Shown here: one piece after another, positions 1 to 14,143 of the stretch
Numbering within the stretch: position 1 is the stretch's first letter
Layout of the letters: the number at the start of each line of letters is the position of its first letter
DNA from: Xanthostigma xanthostigma
Taxonomy: Eukaryota; Arthropoda; Insecta; Raphidioptera; Raphidiidae
Assembly: GCA_963575645.1 (NCBI GenBank)
Contig: OY754475.1
Location: 2,170,001-2,234,000, forward strand
Length of the DNA: 64,000 nucleotides
Reading direction: 5' to 3'
Translations under genes and position numbers: made by a program
Notes under the pieces: model-generated
The model's database searches: none
The model's input: only the letters and a program-made list of their open reading frames with translations
What the model was told of the DNA's origin: nothing

Positions 1-888
1 TATTCTGAAATTGATGGAACCAGCAAATATCTGAAACAATAGAAAACTTTGTTAGCATAAAAAAAATTACAACAATATCAACTGATTGTTGTGAAAAAAA
101 TGACAACAAACAAATCAATTGTTAATATTATATTACCGTTATTTATACTTATTTAAGAAGTAGGTAATTAAAATAAAATATTATCTAAAGAAGCACAATT
201 TAAAGACGAAACGTCATAATATTAATAAAATGTCTGAAAAATAACTTTCATTTTATTTCACTATTATAAATCAGTTGTTTTTTCAATCTATTCTACTATC
301 CAATAGCATGAAAACTAGAATTCCTTTACTTGTGTCCTCGGGAATAGTATCGAAAATCTATATATCTATAATATCTATATCTTTAAAATACAATAGCAAA
401 ATATTTATCTACGTATTTTGTATTCTGTACAACAATACAGCTATTCAAATACTTTTTACTGAGATAATATTGCATATTACAGAGAAATGTTCTTATTGTC
501 TTAATGATTATATAAATTAAAAGCAATTATTTAAGTAATTGAAAGCAACTCAATCTAAGATTGTAAATCTGTTTAATGGGAACCGATGACCAATTAGCTA
601 AGAAATATATGCATTTGAATTTTAAAATAATTGACATTTCAGAAGTGGCTTGAATTATAATTTATTATTAATAAAATAAGAATCATTATAGGCAAATTTT
701 ATGCATTCAATTAATTAGACGCCATATTCATGTTTGTGCAACACCTTCGCATTATATTTTTTATAAAATAAAGACTATCAAAAACAAGAATATTTTTTTT
801 TAAGAACACCAACTCCCAGATCTTCTAAGTCACGTATCAAATCATTTTAATCATAATTTTTATTAATAAGTTAAATATGAAATGTATG

Positions 889-938
889 ATTTCTCTAGGA
901 TAATCAAGACCAAATTTCTCTAGGATAATCAAGACCAA
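889..938. repeat. 25-bp tandem duplication
   Basis: Two adjacent identical 25-bp copies beginning ATTTCTCTAGG (889-913 and 914-938). The perfect identity suggests a recent slippage event. No function is apparent. Confidence 0.9.
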
Positions 939-2777
939 AAATTATGAAATTTCTCGAAAACGTTCCCCTATCTTCCCCTACAGTTTTTTAGCAAGTCCAT
1001 TATCCATATAGTTCCGATTTCATACGAGATCTCTCACCCATAACTCAAGAAAGCATTATCTGAATCTAGTTTTAAACCGCTCTATAAAAAGGTAAATACG
1101 GAAAAGAAATTGTTGGAATATTTCGATGATGCAGCGAACAAAAAAAAAATCAAGAAAGATTTCTATCATTTCTTTCTCAACGCTAAGGTGCCAGTGCAAC
1201 CAGTTAATACAGCGCTTTTGAAACTGCAATCTGGGTACTTCCAAGGATTAATTTATTTTTAGTTTAGTATTCCCGAATTGCAGATGAAAATCTGGGAGCT
1301 TCGGGTTTTTTAATAAATGAGATGTGGAAACGGAGTATAAACAACGGTTTTAAAAAATGATTATTGGAGATTAATAAACATAAAAATCTGATCATCGAGA
1401 TCAATAAAATCGACTCAATTAATATGACACAGTTGACATTTCGCAGATATAAAAAATAAGCCACAACTGGATCAATGTGGAGGTGCTAATGAATTATAAT
1501 AGAGGTGAAGGTAAAGCAGATGCCATGCCATTTTTTTTAAATTTATGTGAATGGTTCGCTTCTTTTTATTTAATATGTAAATATTACGAAATCGTGCTGT
1601 AAAAGCAATTAGAAAGAAAGAAAGAGACGATGTTTAAACAGAACCGGAGCGATAAATTCATAAAATTGTTTTTTTTTTCTTGATTTGTAACTTGAATTCG
1701 ATAGATACTAGGTTCGGATCCCGACGGAGGTAAATGTAATAGAGGACTCTTTCTCCAACCAACCCCCGTCGAGAAACGATAAATTATTCTTACAGCAGTT
1801 TTGATTTCAGCCGTTGTTATATTATTATTATCATATATTAATACATTATTATTGGACCATGGCCGAGATTAACAAAACTATTTTTTGACAAGGAAACATT
1901 GATTTTTTTTTTACATAAAAACAGTCACAGTACGATTACACGATGGATGGTATGGTTTTTAATAGACCTAGAATAATTAATATGATACTACTTTATTATT
2001 TAAAATGCTTGTCCTGAATGTCATAAATAATGCACATCGGCTCCTAGGATTTCTTATCAGAAGGCTACATTGTACACTTATTGTAGAGACTGCGAGGCAG
2101 AACTTTAACGTCGTAAGTTATCGATTTTTTCCCCGTTTGTTTTACATAATCCTCATTATTAGTTAACTGACGAAGACAGGTTTAAATATACTATTTATTC
2201 GATCATACACCTCAAACAAACTTTATTCTCAAATTGACAAGATCACTGCAATTTTCCCTTCAAAGATTGACAACACATCCTACCTAATAGACTTCAAGTT
2301 GCTGTCCATGAAAAATTGTGCCACGCATAAGCTCCTTGATGGTCGAGGTTAAAATAAGGATGGTTCATCATAAAATTGTTGTAAGTCATTATTAAGTGAA
2401 CATAAAAATCGAAAATAACAATGTTATTTGTAATTAATAGAGTAGTCACCAATTTCAACTTTATACCAGTCGGGTACGACTAATAATACCGAATACCTAA
2501 GGGCCATAATTATTATTGAATTAAATCTAACCTTAGGTAACCATAATGGAGATTCTTGTATGGGTTTTGATTGTTCATAATATATTATAAACAATTTGTC
2601 GCTCGTTTGACATTAATAGACAAGGCTAAATAACAACTAAAGATTATATTACATTAGAAATTGTTAATATATGACTGTTTTGTACAGTATCTTCGTAAAT
2701 TCCTGAAATCATAACAGTCAGAGTTGCTTTGGAGAAGTCTTTAACTCATATTTTCAGTATTTTTTAAAATAAATTGA

Positions 2778-3148
2778 AAATCCAATACAATTTTTATTTA
2801 TGAAGTCTGTAAATTTGTCAAGAAAAACATAGCCGATTTTCAAAAGATAACAGATATTCACTATCATAACACCTGGCAAAAAAATTCATTATATATTGAT
2901 AATTACCGCCTTTCTTTGTACAATCGGGGGCCGCTATGTACCTGTACAAAATTATACAATAAGTTGCCTATAGAAATAAAAAATATTAACAATTATGACA
3001 AATTCAGACAGTCTCTTAAAAAATTTTTAATTGAAAAATGTTTTTATAAAATGAATGACTTTTTAAACTAACTGTGTTATACCTATTGTATTGACGTATT
3101 CTAAGCTGTTTCCAGTATTATAGAATAAAAATACCTATCTATCTATCA
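2778..3148 (+). mobile_element. 3' end of a non-LTR retrotransposon (5'-truncated)
   Basis: The frame 2778-3068 is open for 97 codons and stops at 3069-3071. It reads like the C-terminal tail that follows the reverse transcriptase domain in Jockey/CR1-like non-LTR elements of insects. Visible landmarks are FIYEVCKFVKKN, then a Tyr-Asn-Lys-Leu-Pro (YNKLP) motif, then a basic K-F-R-x-S-L-K-K-F-L-I helix, and F-Y-x-M-N-D-F-L before the stop. A short 3' UTR with AATAAA (3123-3128) ends in TATC repeats at 3134-3147, a usual form of 3' tail in such elements. Everything upstream of this tail (endonuclease, RT core) is absent. Family name is inferred from remembered motif style, not from alignment. 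Confidence 0.72.
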
Positions 3149-6100
3149 ATTAGTACGTCACATTTAATATCTGTACTGCTAAGCTATCAATCTAAAATTT
3201 GAAATATAAGCACCAGCAATTAGGGCAATCACAGATGCAACAAAGGCTTTAGGCACTCTGGTCGGCGTAATGTTTCAAAAAAAAAAAAAGAAAGAAAAAT
3301 AAATCATTTACACGGGCATGAATATTAAAGTACAAGGGTGATGAAAAAAATTCACTATGAAATAGCTTGTTTGCCCTGGTTTAAAATTAATTACGATGTA
3401 ATGAAATATCCTCGTCTTAAGTTACAATTGTCTTTTTGAGAGCAGAGTTTCGACAAATTTAATGTCCTTTTGACTGAGTCGGTCGAAATCGAAGAAGTAG
3501 GTTGTATCGGTCCAAACAGACCGTTCCAGAGCCGGTAGCAAATCAAGTATCGGTCAATGATACCATTTACCAATGCAATGCGTAGTTCCTCACTTTTTAC
3601 TCAATAAACAGCAAACGAAACGTGAAAACGTGTATCAAAAAATGTTTTGGAGCTTCGCCTTTCGAGCAATAAAAAGGGAGATACGTTATTTTTTTAATCA
3701 TAGAATACTTCCTAAATGGAAACATAATTATGCCGAGAAATGTAGCCATTTCCAGCTAAACTTTCAGGTTGCTATGAGCAAATTTCTTAAAATGATTATT
3801 TAAAAAGGACACGACTTTAAAATTTAAAGAAACTGGCTTACCTACTGAGTAACGACGATGAGTTTAAAAAAAAACTATGTACAAACAATTCTACGATAAA
3901 ATATAAATTATTAAATCAATGTTAAATTAAAGCTATGGTTTAATAAAGCTTTGCTCTTATGCAAGTTTACTCAAAACACAATGCAGCATTAAAAAGAAAA
4001 TATAGACTACCAAAAATCATGAAAGCTAAAACGTTTTTGGTAGGGAACTGAAAAATTTCAACTTGCGTTCAGACACTTTGAAAGGCAGTCGAATAGAGTG
4101 TTAAAATCAAAAATATCTTGTTTATAGCTAAAGGAATATGAAAGAGAGAACGACTGTATTATTTGATTAATAAAAGGACATCATAATTATCATTGCAAAA
4201 ATATTTTAAAGGAAAATTAACTCGACTGACCGACATATGATATTACGGAACGATTTTAATAGGTTACCCCGACGGATATCGACTAGATTTCCGCTCTCTC
4301 GACTTCGGTGCATTTTCCGAGGGCACACAGGCCAGGTAGCCAGATTTGTTCGATAATAATCGTTTTATACGATTATTTTCGTTGGTACGATGTAAGATAA
4401 CAATTGTATGATAATGACACAAAGTATGATAAGTGGAAAAATCCGAAAACGCTATAATTTATTTACTACGAGTAAAAAAGGAAATACTTTATTACTAAAA
4501 ACGGTTCGATCATTCGCTTGTAATAAAACCTACGCCTAGAATACAAGCAATCCAATACGCATTGGTGTACAAACACGAACAGTGCAGATTCGCTTTGATG
4601 TAAAAATAAAACACAACATGTGAGTGAGAAAGTTCGGGGGGTGTTCTTGAAAAAAATAGGCAAATTCATTACCTACTCAAATCGAAATTTAGTAGAAAGT
4701 ATTGATGTTAAATTGAATGCGTGATCCAATTAATATTTGTGTATGTTTTAAAGGAATTAACTTATAAACTATTACACTATTACATTGCAAAGTGAATTTA
4801 ATTTGAACTATTTTATATACTTGTATATAAAATCGCAACGTATTGTCGAGGCAGACCTGTATTCCCTCTTCTCTCGCGACTGTGATACATGTCACAGGTA
4901 CTTAAACCTTGAAACAGCTAGTGGCGCGTCATTCGATTTCTGACTTCACACGACGTGCTGTGTACAAGTGCTTCTAGTTGGTGACTTTTTTTTGACTCCA
5001 CGAATATCGAGATTAGGGGTATGCTATCATAACAGGGGGTTACTATTTCACGAAATGCCGGGTAAACACGGCTATATTTTATAAAAAAAAGTCTATATTT
5101 AATAGGTAACCTACCAATTCGGGGGATATAATAAAAAAAACGAAGTACTTGTCCCAATTAAAGTGTCGACTATATGTATAATTCAAATTAAGGCTAGAGG
5201 AATGTGGAAAAAAGACGTTTTGTTTTTTTCTTTCAAAATCAAAATCTACTTAGTACAATATTATTGTATCAAACTAATTATTATATCAAAATAGAAAAAT
5301 CCCGTCGCAGTGCGAATAATCGGTCTGTTGGCTGCAATTACAAACATCCCGGGTGGAGTTGAGAAAATCGAAAAGGGCCAAAGTCGTCACATATTTGTAA
5401 CAAGTTTGCAAGAACACGAAATATTCATTCAACACGAGAAAAGCTTACACCAGGCTATGTCAAATTATCCGAGCTTTAAAACACGGAACTGTTAAGCTTG
5501 TTATTATGGCAAATACCGTTTATCTCGGTAAAAAGACGTGAAACCATTTCTGAGCAATAAATTAACTATGCATGCATTTTTAAGTATAAGGCATTGTTAC
5601 AAACTTAATACCTAGTTTGATACAATAATCAATTATGTAAAACTGAACAAACATATTTTATACGAATTGTTTCAAACCATAGAATTCAATTTGATTTTTA
5701 AAAATTAGAAAATTAGAATGTTTGATTATTAGTTTCTCTTCCTACATAATATTCGCACATATTGGATAACATTTCCACAGCGTCATCAGGATATTCTGTT
5801 AGAGTTAATGTATTCTATCATTATTAACAAAAATAAAATTTAAAGAGCATACTGAAATGTTAAAAATTTGTTGGACTTAGTAAGTAAATTATTCGCCAAA
5901 TTTATAACGTTTCTAATTTTAATGAAATACAGAAGATTTGTTGATGAAACACGCGGCATTATTGGGATATTTGGACCAACATTTCGACTATTCCACCACA
6001 GTTATATAAATATTTGGAAGCCCTGATATCTATCATTTTTGATACAGTCTGTATATACCGATCAGATCCGGGATCGCATTCATATCCTGTTGACCTTCGT

Positions 6101-6327
6101 AAAGCATCTATTTATGCAAAATAAGAAAATCAGCATTTAAGACGATTACCACCGAAGGTGGAAATATGATCCAAATAACCCAACATTTTAACACAATCAT
6201 TGTCAGGGTTAAGAGTTTTTACCCTTAGATAGTTGACATTTTCAACATTTGTAAACAGACGCCAGATATTTGTGTAAGGCGTAAAATTGTCTTGGTAAGG
6301 AAGTTTGATCCAAATGTTTTAAGTGAT

Positions 6328-6698
6328 GCCTCTAAGAAGGATTCAACTTTACTTTTGTTTTATAAAATGAAAACGAAAAGACGATATAGTTGTCTTGGGA
6401 ACAGAAATTCAGGAAAGCTAGATTACTAATAAGGTGTAAACATATTATAAAATATTAATAGAATAAAAAACAAGTGTAAAAAATCCATAAAAATCAATAT
6501 CTTCATTTTTCCTGCCTCTAAGAAGAATTCAACTTTACTTTTGTTTTATAAAATGAAAACGAAAAGACGATATAGTTGTCTTGGGAACAGAAATTCAGGA
6601 AAGCTAGATTACTAATAAGGTGTTAACATATAAAAATATTAATAGAATAAAAAACAAGTGTAAAAAATCCATAAAAATCAATATCTTCATTTTTCCTG
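6328..6698. repeat. 186-bp tandem duplication
   Basis: Two adjacent copies (6328-6513 and 6514-6698), both beginning GCCTCTAAGAAG and ending TTTTTCCTG. They differ by only a few substitutions and a small indel near the middle, so the duplication is recent. Neither copy contains a convincing coding frame. Confidence 0.92.
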
Positions 6699-9619
6699 AC
6701 GTTTATATTGCAAATAACTTGTTCTATTACATATTTTTGCATTTTTATGTTAATGAAATTTTTATTAATTTGTTTAATTATAGCACGTTTACATATTTTT
6801 ACGACGTTTCAATAAAAAGTGACCCGCGTTTTCACTAAGATGTAACCATATAATTATATTTAATTAATAAATATTAGTAATAATTAATTAATCGTCAAAC
6901 AAATCTATTCAAAACACTGGTTCCGAAAAAAGCAGAAACTTTATAACTTAATTTTGTTCACTAGACTGAATCTGTCCAGTTTAAAAAAAAATGTACATTT
7001 GTTCTAGGAGAAATAATATTTTGACCTTGTTCATTGCCATTAAGTATTTTGACTATTAAAATAATCTTAAATGATTTCGAATTAGTATATTTAGGAAGAA
7101 AATTTATCAAATGATCAACTTTAAAAAAAAAAACATACGTGTATGTTTAAAAGTAAAAGATGTCTTAGAATAATAAAAAAGTTAGTTTTTTTCTTGTACC
7201 TGAATAATAAAAGAATATATACTTAATATAATGAATACGGTTTTATTTTATTGAAGATGTTAAAAGTCACGGCAATTCTTTCAACTTTAATGCTTACACA
7301 AAGAGACTGGACACTGAATACATTATTTTGACGAAACAAATTTAAGAAAAGTCACACAGCACTTTGTCAGATTCTGTATAGTTTTTATTTCAATAACTCG
7401 CTCAGGCACTTTTGTATTATGAGAAAACAATTTAGCAAGGCAGGTCTGGGAAACATTGATCCTAAGACGAAAAGGGCCGTTTTCTTTGTTGAGCGGATAT
7501 GGTTCCGGGAAACATGTCCGTAGAAACGTGCCCGGAGAACGATCCCGTTTCATTGACGTTGAAGGAAACATTTTGTCATCTATTATATATGTGAGCAACG
7601 CTTCAAATTGAATACTTCGTTGTCTAAAATGCCGAGTATATACTCCAATAGCACATATGTACTTTCATTCGGGAATGAATCAATACCAGTTGTTGTTTTT
7701 GATCGACGAAATCCATAAATTGTAAATTATAGACGTTCAACAACTGTGGGCATCAACGTCTATTATAGTATGGAGTATGGGATATTCTAAGTTGCAGTTT
7801 ATATAAAAATAGGAAAAAATGGTTTCAGAAATTATTTACATGTCCGGAAACCTATCTAACTTCAATAGTGGCTTCTAGTTAAGCCAGTGAATCAAGCGCT
7901 TCTCCTCTTGCGCTTTACTGTTTTCAATCGTTACGAGTTCCGCACGCCGTAACTGGACTGTAGTATGTTAGATATTTGGACTAATAAGGCATACAGACAA
8001 GGGGGGAACTCCCGTTAAGTCAGCGTTTTATATTTTAACTATTCCACATAACACATGTGTAATTTTACGAAAGTCTACTGTAGTTTGTTTATAGAAATTC
8101 ACAAATCGTTTGAACAGATAAAAAAAGAAGCCCAAATCGAACGACACACTGAAATAAAACAGTTAATAATGCTTTCCATAAAAAATACGGGAAAAATCCA
8201 CTGTTTAATAAATTTTTTAGTTTGTTTTTGCGGTGAAAAGAATTTCCAGAAACAGGTAAATCCAATTTTAGAGTATAACCTTAAAGTTAAAATAATTAAA
8301 TCGTGTTTTTTCAATTTTAAGTGACTCAAAATAAATTTAGAAACCATTGCGATTTGGTAATTGTAAGAATTAAAAAGTAAAAAGAAAGCAAGAAGAGTAA
8401 AGTGATTGTATTCTTTGTTTTGTTACAATATCGAGATGACTTCTATGAAAGATTTTTTTTTTGTTATATTTTAACATACAGACGTTGTGGGGTTGATATA
8501 AAAATGCGATTCGGCAGTCAGATTTGTAACAAACAAATTTGACAATCCCGAGCAAACACAAGGAAGATAAACAAAGAGTATATACACCGGAACTACCGAA
8601 CTGTATTATCCGAAGAATAAAAGTTTCCAATAAAAACTATAACCCTTCCAATTAAATGCATGAAGGTGTAATTATAATTGTGATTTGTATTATTAAATCG
8701 AATTTCTTTCAACTATAAAACTTTAATTAACGAAATAATGTTTTTTTCTAAAATAACTTTTATTTATATTTATAAAATAATGGAAAGCAAGTGAAAAATT
8801 AATATTCAAATTGATTCAGACAATTTGTGAGACAACCGAATTATCCTCCCACGATTTTAATAACAAAATTTATGTCTTTTCATTCAATTTCGTTTGGGTA
8901 AAGGTTAAATATCATGTCAGTAAATATAATCGACCGATAAATATAGGCATGCATACATAAACATGCTCTTAAACGAGACTTGAATATAATTTTATGCAAA
9001 AATGTCTAGATAGATGTAAAACAAGCAACATGGAAAAAATATCGATAATACAATGTCCACCTGTGCATGCATCAGGGCTAAAATAATTGCCAATTGGAAG
9101 GATTTTCTGGACTCCTTGAAATGCCCTACAGAGAAAACATTGGAATGCAGTTTTCTTTCCAGAATTAACGCTCCTAGGAACCCGAGCTTGTACTAGTCGG
9201 TTCGTTTATGCTGACAGGCTGATTATTTAATAAACATAAACCACACAAAATTTGAGTAATCGCACGTTGGAAAAATATCAATAACGGTATCCTTACGAGG
9301 GAATAAAAATAATTGGAAATTCTCTATTTTGTTTATTGTAAATTGAGTGCGGAAAATGTTTTGAAAACACACTTATTTGAGTTCCGTGTATTTTTTTAAT
9401 CAGATAGGCATTTTTTTTGTTGGAACATCAACCCATAAAACGAAGAAAATAATTATGTCGAACTAGAACAAAGAAAATTGGTTTATTAAAAACCTTTTTA
9501 ATATCATTGCATAAAATAAAATTATAATTCGTAATTTCTACAATGTTTGAGTACCTGCGACGAAATAATGGTTATCAAAAAATAAAAAATACAAAAACTA
9601 ATCAATTAAAACCGTAGAC

Positions 9620-9697
9620 CAGTGTTTTTCAAATTGTGGGTCGCAAACCCCTGGGGGCTCGCTAAGTCTCTATAAAGAGATCGCGACGCCTTAGTCA
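9620..9697 (+). mobile_element. Terminal fragment of a hAT-like DNA transposon
   Basis: Starts CAGTGTTTTTCAAATTGTGG followed by GTCGC, C-runs, G-runs and a second GCGACGCC block. This arrangement closely resembles the terminal inverted repeat and subterminal region of hAT elements (CAGTG start, GTGGGTCGCGACCCC-like core). A partner terminus ending CACTG and an 8-bp target-site duplication were not found nearby, so this is a single decayed end or a deleted copy. Confidence 0.55.
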
Positions 9698-12600
9698 AAA
9701 TAAAAATGTTATACAAATGTGATATTTGTAATATAATTACACTATACCTGTTAGGAATAGTGAAGTATTGAAAATATAAAATGTACAAGGATCAATTATT
9801 CCTGAGAAAAACAATTTGCTGTAGGTTTCCAATGTTTCTGTATATTTTTAGCATAACTTCTGGCCTCGGGTAAAAAAGTAGATGTTGAGAAATAAGTTCA
9901 CAAATTCAGTTGTAAGCACTACTCAATAACATAATTGCCTGTCAATCTATTCACAAATACTATTATGACCTTTAGACGCAAACTTAAAACATAATTTGCG
10001 TTGTTATGTCTTACAGGTTAGATTGTAATATTCTAATATAATTAATTATAAATAATAATTAGCTTTTCTTCAAGCAATTTCGATTTAAGGGGACAATTCA
10101 ATGAATATAAATCAGACTTTAATATAATAATGTACATATAAATTTAATTCTGCAACCTTCACCTTTTCCAAACTAAGCATGAGATAAAAAGGCATTTTTG
10201 AAATCTTGATTTATTTCGCGGTATTTAAAGTAATATGCGTTTCTAAAATTTAAAGAGAAAACACATATTTCTTGTCAGTTCAGCAATTATCAGAGAAGGA
10301 TCTACATAAGGGCTAATACGAGTTAAATCCTGGGCCCCCCAATTGTCAAGGGCCAACAACAGTTTTCATTAACAATGAGCACTTTTCGTATAATAAAAAA
10401 TAGTTAATATTAATTATTACCATCCCGGGTGAATTTTAACAAATTCTCAAATGAATTTTGACAATCTTCAGGGCTGATTTCAATTCTGATTTTGATGTCA
10501 TTAAAAATGAATTATAGACCCCAATTTAAAAATTCTTAATCTAACAAAAATGATACTTCAAATATCTTATCGCAAGAAATTTTAAATATTCTTCGCTGCT
10601 AAGCTAAATGCAATATAATTTTTTGGTATATATCAAGTTTGCAGATCGAAAACAGCTTTGCTAAGTCGATAAAATTTATATACACCTGCAATTGTTCATG
10701 TCAGCTTTGAAAAGATAATCAGCTTCCTGATGAATTGAGATTTGCTGTACTTATAATAAATAATTTCTCAGAAATCACCGAAGAACACAAGACTCGTAAA
10801 TTAGGCAAATGCAAAAAAAATGCGAAACCGAAAGAGATAGTCTTCAATTAAAAAAAACACGGGAACAATAACACGAGGATAAAATTGTGTTTAAAAAAGT
10901 TTTTACTCTATGCAATTTCATTTAAATAATTAATTAAACCACCTCGTCGACAAAATGATAAACATTTTAAACACCCCTCGCTGCTAACCGAAAGAATTAT
11001 TTTGGTAAAGCTATTCAATGGATATTTTTTCTCTGAAATTGATACCTGGGAGCTTGTCAGAGATACATACATAATACAGAATTACATGGCTTTTATGACA
11101 TTGAATAAGTTTCGTTTTTGAGTCTCGAAATGAACTTTTTGGTATTGCATTACAACATGAAGTCTGTAAAAAAAAGTTCGTGTGAACACTCATCAGAAAG
11201 ATGGGTGTATATTTTTTTTTAGAACAAGATAGATGAACGCTTTTGTGAATCTCGCTTTAAATAATAGAGATCTTACACATATTCACGTACGTGAGATATA
11301 AATTCTTAATTACTTCTGTTTATAAATAGCAATTATTGCACTTAATTGCATTTTTCAACCACAATAAAAATATTCAAGGATGCCCATATAATTAAAATTA
11401 TAATCTATTAACAGATTTCGGATAAACTTTAGAAAATTCAAAATTTTAAACATTTAGTAATGATCAGAATTATAATTTATCAAGAAAAAAAAAAGAAAAA
11501 GAGTTTAATTTTGTTTTATTGGTGACATTAAAGTACGCTTGCACTATTAAAATGTCTCGAAATATTTATGTACGTTTGTGATAAATAATAGACTGCATGT
11601 TCTGTTGCACACTTTATAGAAGAATTTATAATTGCTTGGCAATATTACCATAAATATTTTTAGAGGATACACCTGACTCAGAGTGCAATTTATTTATATG
11701 CAACAAATCTTCACAACACAGAATACCACAAATCCTCTATAAGAGATGCTTCATTAAGTAGACCTTTTTGTAATAAATGAAACAGCTCTCCTACCTTTAT
11801 ATTGGGGAAAATCCGTTTTAACTCAAATTTATCAACACATTTTATTTAAATCATTTTTTAAACGTATTGGCTTATTTTATATATACCATTTACATTGCTG
11901 TCATTCAAATATCAATACTTATATCATGGAGGTTGGAGAGAAAGAAGACTAATCTCCATGGATTCGCCGTTGTTTAAAAAAAAGGAGGAAAATAAAGATT
12001 CTTTCATTCCGACGGTAGAGGCGCTGAAGCTTTAAGATTTCAAGTAGAGTGGGTGGGCGAAGCAGATAATAATCAATCAGGTTAACAATACCACGTTATC
12101 TTTGGATTGATGTATAGAATCGTGGAGACTATAGTTACAACGTCGATTATCGGAACAAGCGCTTGGCATTGAGACCTCATTTCTCTCTGGGTTCTACGTG
12201 TTGCGTAATGATCAGAAGATTAGTGATAGGTCTGATTCCGTCCTGGATAAGCGGTGCTTTAATGAGGGAATCGTAAGATTCACTTATCAGGGTTTAACTG
12301 TATACGAGAGGTATATATTTTTATAATTTTTGTTTTCAAGTGCAGGACTCCCGCTGAGCTTTTGCCTACAAACTTGTCAAATGTTAAACTATAAAATAAG
12401 CAAAAAACAATAGTTCTTAAAATCTGTGAAGAATAACATAACAAGACAAAAACAAAGATATATGGTTTCAAAATGAACATAGTATCTTCTTTAACAGTGA
12501 TTAATACGAAACGGGTTTAGTCTTTACACAATACAATACACGGAATGAACAATCCAAACTAATGGCGGACATTTCAGGCCAACCGATTTAGATGAAAAAT

Positions 12601-13540
12601 AATAAGATGTACCTATCGTAAATTTCAGAAAAAGATAACCGGCTGAAGAAAACGAATTAGTAAATTCACTATGCAAAAAATATCATTTATAAAACTCAAA
12701 AAAATTCACTCTTTAATCGTTCAACCAAACTGGTTTTGGCTCAGCTATTTTTGCAACATAAAAACATGCTCATTTTAAATGTGATATTACCACTATAAAA
12801 TATCAAACATCTTAAGAGAGAAACTATTAGAACTAGTCAACTTTTTTCTTGAAAATAAGCTTTTGATTGCGTTTTCGTTTGATAAAAAAAGTAGGTTTGA
12901 AAAAAAATGTGCACCTCTTTTGAACGGACGAAACAAATTAATTTCACTGTAGTCAATTTACAATTTACCAAATCAGTAATGATTCTTCTTCATAGACAAA
13001 GACGAAATAAAAAAAAAACGATTCTGTCAATGGCGTTCAATTACGATTGAAGATTTGATCAATAAATAAAATTATCGACAAAGAAGAGTTCTAATCAGAC
13101 GTTAATTAAAATTGAAGATGTTGAAGATATTATATATTATATTTTTTTTGTAAATATTTGTGCAATAAGCATTGGACAGAAAACGATTTATACTTTAATA
13201 AAAATATGAATTAGAAAAGAAATGGCATATATAAACGAAATCATGAGTGAATAAATAAATTAATAATTATATATAACAAAAATAGTTGGCAAAACCAAAA
13301 GTGCACATCCCGCAAGTTTTCCACTGTATGATAAAAAAATAACAATTAAAAAATATTTTTAATAAATTTAAAAAGATTTAAAAATTTAAAGAAATAAATA
13401 ATTAAAAATTGAAAAAATATTTTTTTTTAAGTTTGCAAAAATAAAAAAAATTAAGAACTATACATAATATAATATATAATTAATATCAAGTGGAATAAAA
13501 TAAAACAAAATAAAAAGAAAAAAAAAAGAAAAAAGTCAAT

Positions 13541-13613
13541 GATACCGTAAGGAATCGAACCCAGGACTTTGCCCTTGGAAATCCAACGGCATAACCATTA
13601 CGCCACGGCTGCC
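13541..13613 (-). pseudogene. tRNA-Gly(TCC)-like pseudogene or tRNA-derived SINE head
   Basis: On the minus strand an A box TGGCGTAATGG (13594-13604) and a perfect B box GGTTCGATTCC (13550-13560) lie at tRNA spacing. The sequence lines up with tRNA-Gly: a GTGG(C)GTAATGGTTA D-arm region and an anticodon loop TTTCCAA containing TCC. The anticodon, T and acceptor stems do not pair properly, so a functional tRNA is unlikely. Downstream on that strand are T runs of 6 and 9 (13518-13533) that could end Pol III transcription. It is either a decayed tRNA gene or the head of a tRNA-derived SINE. Confidence 0.6.
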
Positions 13614-13870
13614 TAATACGTGTAGTGGTGTTATCACGGTATACAAGTGTAGCACTTGTTTTATGGATTACACTATATTTTCACAGCAATTATTATATTG
13701 TTTTTAAACTATATTAGCTGTCAAAAATAATAAAAAATAAAACTGTTTATAAAAATTAAACTACTGAACACATTTTAGTGAATTTAAATAGGGTTCTGGT
13801 CTGATAGTAAACAAAGTGAATAAAATATAACCCAAGGCAATCCGACCAAAATTGCGATCTGTAGAGTCGT

Positions 13871-13908
13871 GACGTACGTACGTACATACGTACGTACATA
13901 CGTACAGA
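13871..13908. repeat. ACGT-type microsatellite
   Basis: Imperfect repeats of ACGT/ACAT (GACGTACGTACGTACATACG and onward). It is self-complementary and could form alternating purine-pyrimidine structure. About 0.7 kb upstream of the first cuticular gene. Confidence 0.85.
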
Positions 13909-14114
13909 CCAACCGACAACTGCTGTTTGTGATTTTCAATTACAATTTTAATAGTATTTATGAACTCAAATTGATTTAAAAATGGTTCTATTTTATAGAT
14001 TAGAATCTCCTCTTTTCAAAAAGCTTCAATTTGAATGGATTTCGTGTGAAATTAACTTAAATATAACTTCTTATATGAACGAAAGTCAGCTCTGACGCAC
14101 AAAGCGATAATAAA

Positions 14115-14143
14115 GCACATACCGCTAGTTTAGCGGTATGTGC
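14115..14143. repeat. Perfect 13-bp inverted repeat with 3-nt loop
   Basis: GCACATACCGCTA, loop GTT, then TAGCGGTATGTGC: a perfect hairpin of 13 base pairs. It is the strongest short palindrome I noticed in the window. It sits about 440 bp upstream of the TATA box at 14556. It could be a protein-binding palindrome, a transposon scar or neutral. Confidence 0.9.

Noticed and set aside
7323-7598. A 91-codon minus-strand frame in a less AT-rich block
   Set aside because: No recognisable domain, no promoter or splice context; I could not distinguish it from chance.
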